Positions 47,086-56,793 are shown, counted from the stretch's first letter. The stretch: 64,000 nucleotides of DNA from Anodontia alba (GCA_964016985.1 OZ024827.1:59850181-59914180), one strand, 5' to 3'. The notes: generated from the sequence alone by a model not told the origin. Program-made: numbers and translations.

Positions 47086-47350
47086 CGCAGTGAGCGGTCA
47101 CGAAGCCCAAGGACCGGGACCAATGTCCTGTGACATTTAATACTCTGTTTCCTATCAATACTTACCTCAGAGTCGTCAATGACTTGTCTGGCGAAAGCCA
47201 AACAGGATTCATTACAATATGCTGAGCGATGGACTTTCCATCTCTTCTTGTTGCATAAGCAAACCCAGAGTAGGATGTCCCTATTTCAATGGCGGCCACC
47301 ATACTGAAACCCTCCTCATCGTGGCTGAACAGTGTCTTGTTGCGACTCAT
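27610..47350 (-). CDS. HSPA12-like HSP70-family ATPase (five-exon model)
   Basis: Exons in gene order: 47350-47166, 44997-44847, 34579-34361, 32470-32326, 28685-27610. All introns are GT-AG, phases agree and the joined length is 591 codons plus a stop, close to the usual HSPA12 size (human HSPA12A is 675 aa). Motifs: IEIGTSYSG (21-29, phosphate 1), RTPTCLLLN (about 62-70), DDIRWVLTVPATW (159-171), LEPEAAS (197-203), DLGGG at 231-235 (phosphate 2, split by an intron), VLVGAFSESP (about 395-404, adenosine). HSPA12 proteins have a divergent nucleotide-binding domain and lack the normal substrate-binding domain; bivalves carry many copies, often stress- or immune-responsive. The start could instead be the Met at residue 17, because 'gtttcag' just before it could be an acceptor. 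Confidence 0.85.
28900..30005 (+). mobile_element. Pearl/Helentron-like element with ~150-bp tandem core
   Basis: Diverged units marked by 'tctgtgctagtttggtcaaa' or near matches at about 29066, 29230, 29370, 29535 and 29688, alternating in detail with a two-unit period. Then a GGAC-rich tract (29911-29939) and the hairpin tatacccc / ggggtata (29952-29986). It lies in sense with respect to the plus strand, just upstream of HSPA12 exon 5 in its intron. Confidence 0.7.
31670..31862. mobile_element. M1 palindromic MITE, partial copy
   Basis: 'catagattgtgggtacccga' faces 'cgggtacc' around 'gaaccgcctagccgaggcgc', then 'ttttgagcagaaatatgaaa' and 'tgaataggtgtgtttttgta'. Better copies lie at 45573-45850, 47668-47941 and 49577-49845. 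Confidence 0.75.
31921..32034 (+). repeat. Poly-T and (GT)n microsatellite
   Basis: A T run followed by 'gttgttgttg' and about 37 GT units. Confidence 0.95.
32326..32470 (-). CDS. HSPA12-like exon 4
   Basis: The acceptor is tttattgcag. Encodes AGIARDQLKLALEPEAASIF and ends AVADLGG, splitting the phosphate-2 motif. The donor is ggtg|gtacgt, phase 1. Confidence 0.85.
32884..33094. mobile_element. MITE with 'gcgcaacgcacgaa' inverted ends, copy 1
   Basis: Left 'tgcgcaacgcacgaacatgg', right 'ttcatgcgttgcgca'. Inside are 'gcggacaac' and 'gttgtccgc', again inverted. A second copy lies at 46302-46544 and an end fragment near 55413. Confidence 0.8.
33724..33890 (-). CDS. Exon-like ORF in the HSPA12 intron 3 (uncertain)
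   Basis: Starts ATG (MENINTKTAVDRKESL...) and runs to a possible donor ctatg|gtaaaa. It is polar and basic with no recognised domain. It sits between HSPA12 exons 3 and 4 and does not fit their phase, so it could be a first exon of another transcript or chance. Confidence 0.2.
34361..34579 (-). CDS. HSPA12-like exon 3
   Basis: The acceptor is tgtttttaag. 73 codons include ALKVFSYTIRYLK and DDIRWVLTVPATWTDLAKQF. The donor is cag|gttgct. Phase 0 at both ends. Confidence 0.85.
34680..34800. repeat. Palindromic MITE fragment (tagagtag family)
   Basis: 'gtgtctactctaaaaggcaa' and 'ccttttagagtaggccactt' are inverted about a short centre. The same family occurs near 5.6, 43.9, 56.5, 57.4, 60.4 and 60.8 kb. 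Confidence 0.6.
35620..35908 (-). mobile_element. tRNA-derived SINE, copy 1
   Basis: Read on the minus strand, the head is tRNA-like: 'ggtggctcagttggatgcgc' (A box) and 'gcgggttgaaccc' (B box). The body continues to 'ggaccgtaaaacctcaacac'. Sister copies lie at 48138-48360 and 50547-50839. It is not a working tRNA gene. Confidence 0.8.
36251..36486. mobile_element. MITE with 'gagccagcgcatgac' inverted ends, copy 1
   Basis: Left 'gagccggcgcacgataatac', right 'ttttgtcatgcgctggttca', with inner inverted 'gcccagcgaa'/'ttcgctgggc'. Other copies at 53951-54156 and 54981-55200. Confidence 0.8.
36497..36740. repeat. Cluster of 18-bp palindromes (TTTACCCCTAGGGGTAAA type), left
   Basis: At least seven closely packed palindromes: tttgcacctaggtgcaaa, tttgcccctaggggcaaa, tttacccacgtgggtaaa, tttacccataggggtaaa and variants. 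It starts with 'gcccttttatatgcataagt', which is inverted at the end of the cluster at 38.8 kb. Confidence 0.85.
38405..38620. mobile_element. Palindromic MITE (cagacgaca family), copy 1
   Basis: 'cagacgacattttgattttt' on the left faces 'tcaatttgtcatctgctaaa' on the right, with 'attgtctccaatggagacaa' at the centre. Related copies lie at 60045-60243 and about 61720-61870. Confidence 0.65.
38702..38812. repeat. Cluster of 18-bp palindromes, right
   Basis: Same motif family (tttacccataggggta, atttacccctaggggtaaac), ending 'aacttaatgcatataaacgg', the inverse of the left cluster's start. The pair may be the ends of one ~2.3-kb transposon (36497-38812) or two separate MITEs. Confidence 0.75.
38962..40669 (+). 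mobile_element. Internally deleted Ty3/Gypsy LTR retrotransposon
   Basis: 'tgttatatacagggtgttca' occurs at 38962 and 40084. The second starts a probable 3' LTR ending 'ggctcataaca' at 40669 (about 586 bp, TG...CA), directly preceded by the polypurine tract gaagaggggaag (40072-40083). The 5' LTR is cut to about 60 bases. Between them are a gag-like coiled-coil stretch, the end of RT, and RNase H. It sits in the HSPA12 intron 2, sense opposite to the gene. Confidence 0.8.
39027..39947 (+). pseudogene. Gypsy gag-coil / RT end / RNase H remnant
   Basis: A charged helix (KLRLEQEKFKIEQERQMQIE) typical of gag joins directly to an RT C-terminal piece (FLGHVVGHGQVKP), so most of gag, protease and RT is deleted. 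A T-rich insert (39330-39410) then interrupts the RT/RNase H junction. Beyond it lie PLTNLLSKRMRFKW, NASDVGAGGVLLQ (RNase H) and a HIKGKDNIIPDALSRA end. It ends at 39947. Not functional. Confidence 0.8.
40760..42666 (+). mobile_element. Pearl/Helentron-like element with ~150-bp tandem core, ~12 units
   Basis: 'gcaaggtttgacactcgcag' or variants recur about every 150 bases (40857, 41002, 41290, 41437, 41594, 41745, 41906, 42063, 42222, 42371, 42540), with 'gcgaaatctaggtcaagggc' between. It ends with a GACA/GGAC-rich tract (42590-42617) and a perfect 8-bp hairpin ttcgcacc / ggtgcgaa (42639-42666). Confidence 0.8.
43445..43582. repeat. Long fold-back palindrome
   Basis: Arms of ~62 bases, for example 'gatcaaacatggtttttcaa' and 'tgaaaaaccatgtttgatc', 'gggaggtgttgaaaaccg' and 'cggttttcaacacctccc', around a 13-base centre. 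Only a few mismatches. Confidence 0.9.
44077..44722. mobile_element. M1 MITE interrupted by a second MITE
   Basis: M1 left end 44077-44130 ('atcacgaaaacacgcctata'), right part about 44490-44722. The inserted element (about 44131-44490) has 'cagtgaaccctcgttac' at its left end and 'gagggttgcct' at its right end and is palindromic inside. The M1 core here is a perfect palindrome (tactcgttagaaccgcctcg and its inverse at 44562-44602). Confidence 0.75.
44847..44997 (-). CDS. HSPA12-like exon 2
   Basis: The acceptor is ttatttcaag. It encodes TPTCLLLNEKKDFESFGY and YYFRRFKTKLF, the characteristic block of HSPA12. The donor is aat|gtaagc; it ends in phase 0. Confidence 0.85.
45573..45850. mobile_element. 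M1 palindromic MITE
   Basis: Complete copy: 'catgaaaatatgcctatata' left, 'gaataggtatatttttgtaa' right, core 'gaaccgcttcgccgaggcgg'. Confidence 0.8.
46302..46544. mobile_element. MITE with 'gcgcaacgcacgaa' inverted ends, copy 2
   Basis: Left 'atgcgcaacgcacgaaaaag', right 'cccttttcgtgcgttgcgca'. Inner 'ttgcggacaa' and 'ttgtccgcaa' are also inverted. Confidence 0.85.
47050..47083 (+). repeat. (AAT)n microsatellite
   Basis: About 11 AAT units, just 3' of HSPA12 exon 1 in intron 1. Confidence 0.95.
47166..47350 (-). CDS. HSPA12-like exon 1
   Basis: Starts with ATG at 47350 and holds VAAIEIGTSYSGFAYA, the N-terminal phosphate motif, then NPVWLSPDKSL. The donor is ctgag|gtaagt; it ends in phase 2. 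The true 5' end may lie further upstream if the internal 'tttcag' before Met17 is an acceptor. Confidence 0.75.
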
Positions 47351-47420
47351 CCTCGACCTAGATGCCTATGCCTGGAGTGCAGATCTGGTATTCAGAGATA
47401 TGTTAAATTGTCTTTCTACC

Positions 47421-47632
47421 TTAACCCTAGTCCTGCTGAACCGGGATATGTCCTGCATTTTCAAACAGTGTAGATCCAGATCAGTTAGCTTCTGAAGAAG
47501 CCAACTGATCTGGATCTGCACTGTTTGCATTAGATAAGTTAATTTAATTTATATAACAATCTAGATCAAGTAATCTGATTGGCTGAAAATTGGAAGTGGC
47601 GATGACATCTTAATTTATTCAGCATGACAAGT
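47421..47632. mobile_element. MITE of the TTAACCC..TCCTGCTGAA family, decayed copy
   Basis: Left end 'ttaaccctagtcctgctgaa'; core 'cagttagcttctgaagaagc' flanked by inverted 'gatccagatca'/'tgatctggatc'. The right end is decayed. A clean copy is nested at 62137-62350. Confidence 0.7.
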
Positions 47633-47667
47633 GGCTGACAACTGGAGGTGGGCGTGGCAATTTATTC

Positions 47668-47941
47668 CATCAAGAAAACATGCCTATACAATATTGACCC
47701 CCTTAAACCCCACTTTTATATAGTAAAACCGGGGTTTACATCATTTTTCTTATTTATGCTCAAAAACATAGATTGTGGGTACTCGTTAAAACCGCTTCGT
47801 CGAGGCGGTTCTAACGAGTACCGACACTCTATGTTTTGAGCAGAAATAAGAAAAAATATCAGATTTATTGTATCTGAAAATTTTCATTTTTGGTGGTAAA
47901 ATTTTCAGTATATTTCAATAGGCATGTTTTCGTATTGCAGC
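47668..47941. mobile_element. M1 palindromic MITE
   Basis: 'caagaaaacatgcctataca' left, 'aataggcatgttttcgtatt' right, core 'aaccgcttcgtcgaggcggt'. Confidence 0.85.
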
Positions 47942-48137
47942 ATGACAAATGCTAATACTCCTTACGACACTTGTCCTAAAATTTGAAGGTTCATTTTAGT
48001 ACCTGTAGATGTGTCCAAAAACCTCTAAATGTGTGGCAATCAATGCAATGCCCGATCAGATATCATGTTCTGTTCTGTCTGATCTGGGTCTGTTTGCGAT
48101 ACCTGTCTGTTCAGTATTTAAGATATATATTTCAGTT

Positions 48138-48360
48138 TTGAGTTGGAGATTTTACGGTCCATTCAACACTATGAAGGTGATGTCGAGCGCGGTCAGTTTA
48201 CCTACCCACACTTTTACTGGGCAGGCTTAGTCCTCTAAGCAGTTAACCAGTACTTGTGCACACCCTTTCGCCAGAAACTGACAACTGTCCTTCTTGAATC
48301 AGCGGAAGGGAGAGGGTGGCCGTAGAAAAGATTTCATGATCAATCTATGCGAAAGAATGA
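48138..48360 (-). mobile_element. tRNA-derived SINE, truncated copy 2
   Basis: Body matches 35620-35830 ('tcgagcgcggtcagtttacc', 'cctctaagcagttaaccagt'). The tRNA-like head is missing. Confidence 0.75.
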
Positions 48361-48598
48361 TAATTGAGTAGTCATGTGGTCTTCATCGACAGTGACATAG
48401 TGCATTTTTCCTAAATATTAGGACAGACGAGCAGATCCAAACATGACGATCTACACTGTTTGCCATTCCATAAATACATCTGAGGCACACAACGTAGTGA
48501 TCAAACGAGTATTTGTTATCAAATAGTAGGATGAGCACGGTGAAACGGATACCTTTTCAAGAAATACAACTCTGATGTATACATATTTACTTTGATGG

Positions 48599-48637
48599 TG
48601 GTGTGTGTGTGTGTGGTGGGGGGGGGGGGGGGGGGGA
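48599..48637 (+). repeat. (GT)n plus poly-G tract
   Basis: Short GT repeat followed by about 19 G. Prone to structure and sequencing error. Confidence 0.85.
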
Positions 48638-48759
48638 GGGATGGGGTGGCAATAAGAATGTGACTTTTTTATCATTTATTTTTTTAAACCGAAATAAGAA
48701 AATATAGCAATGGGAAATCGCTAAATATTTTATCACTGTTAGAATTTCTCTTCCGTTTT

Positions 48760-49200
48760 TCAATGTTAGACGTTCCTGTTCGCGGTGACTTTTCTCTTCG
48801 TGGTCCTGTTTGTGGTTTTGTTGTGTTCTGTCCTGGCTTCAGATCGCCATTGAGTTATTTGCTGTGTTTCATCATAGTGTCTGTAATTGTGTTTAATTGT
48901 TTCACTGATGATGAAGAAGACCTTGTTGCGGACCAAAAGTCTAGTTGTATTTTGGATCTGCATCAAAAGTAAAGGTGAATAAAAGTGGTTTTACCATCCC
49001 CGCCCTCCCCTGTAGTTTTTTTTTTCTCTGCTGACTGTTCCAAGTTAGTTCTTCTGTTGCAGTTCTTCAATGTTCTTGCGTACGTTTTTTTTCATGTCTT
49101 TTTTTTTTTTTTGTTTTTGTTTTTGTTCTTGTTGTTGTTGTGCTTTTTTTCTTTTGTCATTGTTCTTCATCGCTTCTTTTTTCCGCCTGTGGAAGGTGTA
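48760..49200 (+). repeat. R1-related repeat
   Basis: Same order as 26440-26870: 'ttcagatcgccattgag', 'gtttcactgatgatg', then 'ctgctgactgttccaagtta' and T-rich sequence. Confidence 0.6.
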
Positions 49201-49576
49201 CTCCTGAGAATAATCACATAGTTTTCCTGCCAAGTTTTGCGTGAGTGTATCCCTTCACTAACCTCACTTATATACAAATACGGATATGACAGTGACTGAA
49301 ACGGTACTCTAGAGTATATAATGCACATACACAGCCGGGCTAAGACACCTACAAAGCCACGGAGGCTAAATTTTAGAACACAGAAATGGAAAGAAGTAAT
49401 AGCCCCACCACATAGAAACTGATCACGACGTACAAACCAGCGTAGACCTACGCATGCCTGCGCATCCGTATGTTTGACCAGGGTCGTATTACATGTATGT
49501 TAGTGACAAGTGAAGGCAATTATAAGACTGGCTGATCTGTGTTTACGCTGGTCACTTGTCTTCTAAATGGTCGTTT

Positions 49577-49845
49577 CATCACTAAAACACGCCTTTATAA
49601 TTTTGACCAACTTAATATAGTAAAACTAGAGTTTACAGGGGTACACATTATTTTTTCTTATTTCTGCTCAAAAACATAGATTGTGGGTACTCTTCAGAAC
49701 CGCCTCATCGAGGCGGTTCTGACGAATACCCACAATCTATGTTTTGAGCAGAAATATGAAAAAATATCAGAAATTTTTATCTGAAACTTTTCTTTATTTG
49801 GTGGTAAAATTTTCGTTATATTTGAATAGGCATGTTTCCGTAATG
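49577..49845. mobile_element. M1 palindromic MITE
   Basis: 'catcactaaaacacgccttt' near the left, 'aataggcatgtttccgtaat' right, core 'gaaccgcctcatcgaggcgg'. Confidence 0.85.
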
Positions 49846-50546
49846 GTTTGTCTGTTATTTTAATCGGGAAAGACTCATATTGTGTACACTGATATTTAAA
49901 CGTGAAAATCCAAACAATAGCAATAACCTATGGGAACTGTCTTATTAGTAATAATATAGGTGTGAACATGTACATTTTACATTACATAAAACAATAAAAA
50001 TAAACTTACAAATCACGTAAAGCGAACCAACTTTAGTTTCCATTATATTTCAGCTGAGGTGGTTACCTTTGAATCATTAACCTTATTACGGTTACTCTTA
50101 ATCTCTGATTATAATCGTATTAACATGACTTAAGTCAATATGTGTAGCGCAGGATTTAACAATATTTTGAAACGATCGTATAGTGTGCAATACACCAAAG
50201 AATGGCATTATACAAAAACGTTTGAACGTTCCAGAGAAAGAAGAGTTTTAGCCCAAAACATACCAGCTGACCGTTTTTAACCTTAATGTTCGGACACCAT
50301 AGGCCCTTAACATTACTAGCCTAAATCTTCAACAAGTCCATTTTAAACATGTTAATGTATTTAAAAACTGGACCCTGACAGACGCCGCATCTTATCTGTG
50401 TCTACATCCTCAGATGTGTCTGTTCAAATACTTAGGGTAAATACATAAACACACGATATTTCACACACATGCTGTCCTTTGAACTACTTGCATTTTAATA
50501 AACAGAACAGGTGTTCTTACTTAAATCCGAATGGTCGAAAATTTGG

Positions 50547-50839
50547 TTGGTTTGGAGTTTAACGGCCCGGTCAACACTGTAAAGGTCATGTCCAGCCGGT
50601 AAGCTTACCTAACCACACTTTACCTGGGCAGGCTTAGTCCTCTAAGCGTTTAACCAGTGCTTGTGTACATTTAATTCGCCAGAAACTGACAAATGCCCTT
50701 CTTGGATCAGTGGAAGGGAGATAATAATCGTAGAAAACATTTCATGATCAATCTCCCCGAAAGAATGTTGCCGGACCCGACGGGGATCGAACCCGCACCT
50801 CCTGATCACCAGTCGAACCAGTGAGCCACAGAGGCCGAC
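50547..50839 (-). mobile_element. tRNA-derived SINE, complete copy 3
   Basis: On the minus strand: 'tctgtggctcactggttcga' (A box) and 'gcgggttcgatccccgt' (B box), then the shared body. The best-kept promoter of the three copies. Confidence 0.85.
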
Positions 50840-51406
50840 TAGGTCGAAAGAAAGATGTTGAATAAAATGTAAATTGTTGTTAGAATGACGACTTCTAGTT
50901 GAGAAAGTTTGCTATACGGTACCCGAATCTGGAAATAAACTGAAACCCTCTGCTGCGAGCTAGAAAGAAAGAAAGAAAAAAAGAAAGAAAGACAGAAAGA
51001 ACGCCTGCATTATAGCTGACAGCGAACACGTATTCGAGCATCGGCTATCCATGAATTTGAGATCCCATTTATTCCTGTCGTCACATTTAAGACCCTATCT
51101 ATGCCTGTCGTCACATTGGAGACCCCATTTATGCCTGCCGTCACAGTTGAGACCGCATTATTTGCCTGCCGTCACATTTAAGACCCAATTATGCCTGTTG
51201 TCCAACTTGAGACCCCATTTATGCCTAGGGACCTTGGCAAACAGAATAAACCCAGATCAGACGCCAAAGAACGCTTCCTCTGATCAGGGTTAATATACAG
51301 AAATATCTAAAAAGGATAATATTATGACAGAATCGAGTAGTTTTCCTTTTCGTACCGAATCTATGTTTAGTCACCGCTTCCTGCAACTTACCACATGAGC
51401 ATTATT

Positions 51407-51600
51407 TAACCCTTTCTACCCTGAGTTTATGAAATAGACTTTTCCACCACTGAATTTGGACATGTCCATTGTTGCAAATAGGGGTATCAGTCAAAAATTA
51501 AAACCAAATGGCAAAGTGTAGATCCTGATTAGACGGCTCATTACACTATTTTGGTCTGCAGGGCTGAAAGCCTGGTGAAAACGCTTTGTATCGTTTTTTT
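51407..51600. mobile_element. MITE of the TTAACCCTTTCTACCCTGAG family
   Basis: 'accctgagtttatgaaatag', 'tttggacatgtccattgttg' and a 'gattagacggctcat' core match the sequence at about 61128-61335. Right end decayed. Confidence 0.65.
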
Positions 51601-52189
51601 TTGTTTTTTTTTTGTACCTTTGACTGTCTACATAGTTCCATGCGAAGACTAATCAGAATACGCCAATGTGCAAGCTGAACGGAGTCTTCGTTTGGCGCAC
51701 AAACAATCTTTTAGGAAATGCTGTGTCCCAGCTCATTTATCACGGACGGTAACTCAAATCAGAATTAAGGAGTAAATGTCATTTCGAAGTTACCAAATGA
51801 ATTTTGCTTCATTTGGTTAAAAGACATTATGTATGGAAACAAATATTACTGCTTATTAAGGATCGTGATTCATGTCAGAACTGATAAAGTAATGCCGAAT
51901 TCGAATTGAAACTGTAGTAGTATAGGTTGGCACCCTATACTACTAACTGTGTAGTTGCTAGTAAGTCATTGTTTGTCATTTATTAAAGATGTAGGAAACT
52001 GAAGTTATCGCGAAGATTTATTAGGAGAGATAAATCGTGTCAGAATCGATTCCAAAACTGAACGCTCGTTTATTAACAAATAACCCTTCCGATGATGTTC
52101 GGTAGAAAGACTCCGGCTATGGTATAGAAACCATTGCTAAAATACCTCCCTTGGTACTTTTTAAAATAACTCCATTTTATTTTATACTT

Positions 52190-53350
52190 AGCAGCGAAAT
52201 CAATGTATATCCGAAGTGAATAGAGATGATATTTTCACAAGTGAAAGAATTTGATATTTTCACTAGGGAAAAATAAATAGTCGATGTTATTTTCACTGCT
52301 CGTTTCGGATTACTTCGGTTGTCTACATGTAACAGATGCCGATCCCACTTCGCTTTTTAGAACTCCACTAACTTCTCTGTTTCTGAGCAAAACTATCAAG
52401 TTGTTGGTATGTATTTTCTTAGTTAGAATGTAAGAAACATTTTGGTAACAAGATTATTTTAATTTGCCAAATTTTTATTTATTGATCTATTCTTTTTCTC
52501 TCTAGCGCTTCGAATGTTAAGCACTGAACGTCGACGCCATGACGTTAATGTTTTGTTTGGTGACGTTATTTATGACGTCAGAAGCGCGAATTAGCGTGTA
52601 AACAATAAATAAAAAGAACATTTACTCTTTTTCAGTGAATACCATAAACATTTTCATCTTGTGCGATGAGAACATTCAAATGTTTCGCACTCGTGAAAAT
52701 CTATTGTTTTCATTACACTTGATGAAAATATTTATGGTATTCACAGCAAAAGAGTAAATATCCTCTATTTATTTTATTGCAAGAAGTGAAATCACTGTAT
52801 ATCCGAAATAAATAAAAAAAAAAAAAAAAAAAAAAAAAAAACACGATATTTTCACATGTGAAAGGATATGATATTTTCATATATGAAAAATAACATAGTC
52901 TTGTTATTTTCACTCTTCGTTTCGGATTACTTCGGTTGTCTTCATTGTTTCCCTAAAAGATGCCGATCCCACTTCAATTTTTTGAACTCCTCTAACTTCT
53001 CTGTTTCTGAACAAAACTATCAAGTGTTGGTATTCATTTTCTTAATTTCATTTCGCAATGAAAGGAACATTATGGTTACAGGATTACTTTGATTTGATGA
53101 AACCTTTTGTTTTTGTCTCTCCAGCGCTTCATATGTTAAGGAATGAACATCGACACCATGTTTAGTTTGGCGACGCAATTTATGATGTCAGAAGCGCGCA
53201 TTGGCGTGTAAACAATAAAATAAAAAGAAAATTTACTCTTTTTCAGTGAATACCAAAAATATTTTCATCTCGTGTAACAAAAACATTCAAATTTTCACTC
53301 GTGCTGATGTTTTCATTACACTCGATGAACATATTCACCACAAGAGTAAA
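52190..53350 (+). repeat. Tandem duplication of a ~600-bp unit
   Basis: Copy 1 about 52190-52770 and copy 2 about 52785-53350 share 'gtatatccgaa', 'cgtttcggattacttcggtt', 'gatgccgatcccacttc', 'acttctctgtttctga' and 'ggcgtgtaaacaataaa' in the same order. An A run (52810-52841) sits at the start of copy 2. Each unit has inverted 'gatattttcac'/'gaaaatat' motifs. Confidence 0.8.
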
Positions 53351-53579
53351 TATTCTCTATTTAATCACACACTAAACCGAAATGCACATATAACGTTTTA
53401 GTGAAATACTTGAATCACGACATATGAAACAAGAATTTTCGGATGTACGTACATACGAACAAAAGACAGATGGACATACGAACATCAAACGGAATACACG
53501 TGTATATAAAACACCACTATCGCGCAATAGTGTAAAGAAAGAGGATGCAGTCCAGACCATTACACTGAATTGTGTTTTA

Positions 53580-53943
53580 CTCAGTCAATGATATCTCCAT
53601 TAAAGCATATATTGTGGGTACTCATTAGAAGCGCCTCGCCTCTTATGCGTATCAACAAAATATGTTTATATCGCAGAGGCGCTTCCAATGACTATGCACA
53701 TTACGAAAACACGCCTATTCAAATATATAGAAAATTTCATCACCAAAAAACAGCAAGTTTTCAGATAAAAAATCTGATATTTTTTACATATTTCTGCTCA
53801 AAACATAGATTGTGGGTACTCGTTAGAACCGCCTCGATTTTGAGCAGAAATAAGAAAAATAATGTATACCCCTGTAAACCCCAGTTAAACTATATAAAAG
53901 TGGGGTTTAAGGGGGTCAAAATTATATAGGCATGTTTTCATGA
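53580..53943. mobile_element. M1 MITE, rearranged and partly doubled copy
   Basis: One partial core (53600-53690) is followed by an inverted M1 copy from 'cattacgaaaacacgcctat' to 'ataggcatgttttcatgatg' with half of its palindrome deleted. Confidence 0.7.
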
Positions 53944-53950
53944 TGAGAAC

Positions 53951-54156
53951 ACGAGCCAGCGCATGACGAAACCAACAAAATGGCATGTGCGCCCAGCATC
54001 CGCCCAGTCTGATCAGAGTCTTCACTGTCAGCATGAAGAAAGCTTGGGTTCTTAGCTACCTACTGAGCGCACAGCGAAGACTCTGATCAGACCCAGTCTG
54101 ATGTGAGTCTTCGCTGGGCGCGCCAAATTTTGTTGGTTTTGTCATGCGCTGACTCA
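53951..54156. mobile_element. MITE with 'gagccagcgcatgac' inverted ends, copy 2
   Basis: Left 'gagccagcgcatgacgaaac', right 'gttttgtcatgcgctgactc'. It abuts an M1 copy. Confidence 0.85.
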
Positions 54157-54980
54157 TATGTTTTTTTATGGAAAAATAAATCTTGCGCTGCAAAAAAGCG
54201 CCTTATTTGGAGGTAGAATACATGTCAAAAAGGTGTGTTAGCGTATCAATTTACTGTATACAAAGTAACCCCTGTTCCAGAGTTACAGGACAAGTTATTG
54301 TTTGCTTGGCGGCGAACTTTCGGCCATACCCAACACCAAAGAACGGATTAGGCTGTGTAGAAGTGCAGTTATGTCCGTACGTCTGCTGTGCCGGTTACTT
54401 TTGCTTCCCTTCAAATGTAAACAGAAATCCTGTGATATGGGCTAATCATTGAAAAGTTCTGCGTTTCAAGGCTCGTACCCTGTTGAATATTTCATACGTT
54501 ACTGTGGCGTCACATCGTTTAAAAGCCGTATTATTATCTGAGGTGCAATTTTAGTCGGTAGCTGGAAAAACATGGAAGGGGATTACTAGTAAGGCAGGGA
54601 ATGCTTACTTTCCAAGGACATCTGATCTCACCTATAGTTCTTTAGGGTTCGAGTTTCCTAGTGTATGTATGTGTCTTTGCTGTTTGCTCAGTCCTGTCTG
54701 TCCTTATACTTAGGATAATTACGGCATCTCCAAAAGAAATGCAGATGCTCCAAGTTTGATATAAAATATTACTGATAACTGAATATCAGAGTATTGGTGA
54801 AGAAATTATCGTCCGAATAAGTTGTTCACCAAGTAGACCACATAGCCATGTTAGGCCAAGGGAGATAATCACATTATCCGCGTCATGTAAATACTGATTA
54901 TAACGTAAAAAGCTCTATAAACCTTATTGTATATTCCTATTTTGTGTATCGTGATTAACAAATCCCCACGACAAAACCTA

Positions 54981-55200
54981 CAAGCCAGCGCACGACAAAA
55001 CCTACAATACGAAGTGTACGACCAGGGAGGACAGATCAGCCTGCTGCCTTCGCTGATCGCATGTGCCTTTTTCAGCCTCCAGGCTATCCAAAGAGGGATA
55101 AAGGAGAAGGCTTGCCATACTGGGTGGATTGTACAGGCTGATCTGAGTCTTTGCAGGCAATAAAGGTCGTATTGAAGGTTTTGTTATGCGCTGGCTCATT
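54981..55200. mobile_element. MITE with 'gagccagcgcatgac' inverted ends, copy 3
   Basis: Left 'caagccagcgcacgacaaaa', right 'ttttgttatgcgctggctca'. Confidence 0.85.
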
Positions 55201-56793
55201 TGTTTAACACTGAGTTTACATAACCTTCAGGATTTCGATGAAAAAGCATACATTCTAGAAAAGTTGAGTATCAGAATAATACCATGGATGATATATCACC
55301 AAAGCAACACTCGCTGGAAAATCAATTTGGAACAAATGAATGTTTGTTTGAATTTTGATAGAACACCTCAGGTATAAACCTTTAACAAACGTATCGGCCT
55401 ATCAACATACTTGATGCGCAACGCAAACTGAAGGTCTTAATATCATATGAGCCTTAATGAGAGAAACGTACTTGTTGACGTGCGCCCGACAAAAAATCAG
55501 CCTGTGCAACCGCACAGTCCGATAACAGTCTTCGTTGTCCGCATGGAGAAATTTTGCATCCTTGGGTATCCAAAATGCGCCCAGTGAAGATTCGGATCAG
55601 ACTTTGCGAATTCGCATGCTGATCTAAATCTTCGCTGGGTGCACATGAGCAAAGGTACGTTTTCTAACGTTCCGGCTGATATGCTAGGAACGAAGGTCCA
55701 GATCCGCAATCGTGTCTTTGTTGTGCGCTTATCATACGTTACTACAGAAAATATATGTACTAACGAACATAGAAAGTCCCGACCAGACTGTATGGATGCT
55801 CAGGCTGAGGTGGGACTTGGTTGTTTGTATATTACATAACAATCTGTTTCTTGCATTACACATTAGATTTTTTTTTTTATTGCTGGAGGTTGGAGCTTTC
55901 GCATTGTCTTTAACGCTTAGCATGCTGGGTAGAATATTCAGAAGGCGACCTTCTGAAATATGTTTTTCTTTTTTATCCAGAAAATAGGGTCTGAATTTTC
56001 ATGTCTCTAAAGACAGAAAATAGATATGACAGTTCATGCAAAGGAGACATGTTCCATGACAAACATCAACTCCAGGAGCTAGCCAGAAAAGGTTCCATAT
56101 TTAACGCTTTCGGCGTTCATTTCTCTCCAGTTACTCTTTCCAGTGCTAAAATACTACACCGTAAGAACCCAATGTATTGGGACAGACATGCCTGGATAAA
56201 CAGTGTAAACCCAGATCAGACGTAGGATGCGGCGTCTGATCAGGGTCTACATTGTTTGCCTCTCATTCAGCAGTCTTTTAGACACCTCAACAGGTAATAA
56301 AATAAACTTGTTCAAACTTTAGGACAACTAGGATATTGAGATCAGGTGTCCCAATAATTAGGATAACTACAGTATGTTTTAAAAATGTAATTATACTAAA
56401 TAGCCTGTGTATCTTCTGAATATTCTTGACGGGACTGGATACTCTTGCAATGGTTGATTTTCCACCTCTTTCACAATGGAGACAATTTTGTGGCTTCCTT
56501 TTTGTTGTCCTATGCATAGAGTGCCCTTTGAAAATGTGTACACTTTAAAAGGAAAAAAAAAAATTGCTTCCAAGGGAAGTAACTTTTTTCCATTAGGAGA
56601 AAAACTTTTTAAGAAGGCAGACAAAATAATTCTGACAAAGTTGCCTCCTCTGAAATTGTAGAAAGTCATGGAGTCAGGTCAAGATAACACAGAACCACGC
56701 AATCTTGAAGACTATATTACACACGACCTAGACCTTGGTCTAATGGCTGAGTGCACAGGCTTATCTGTGCCTTTTTTCTGTTAGCATACGCTT

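Noticed and set aside
54183..54452. 89-residue Cys-containing plus-strand ORF
   Set aside because: No recognised domain or splice context. Lies between MITEs and is short enough to be chance.
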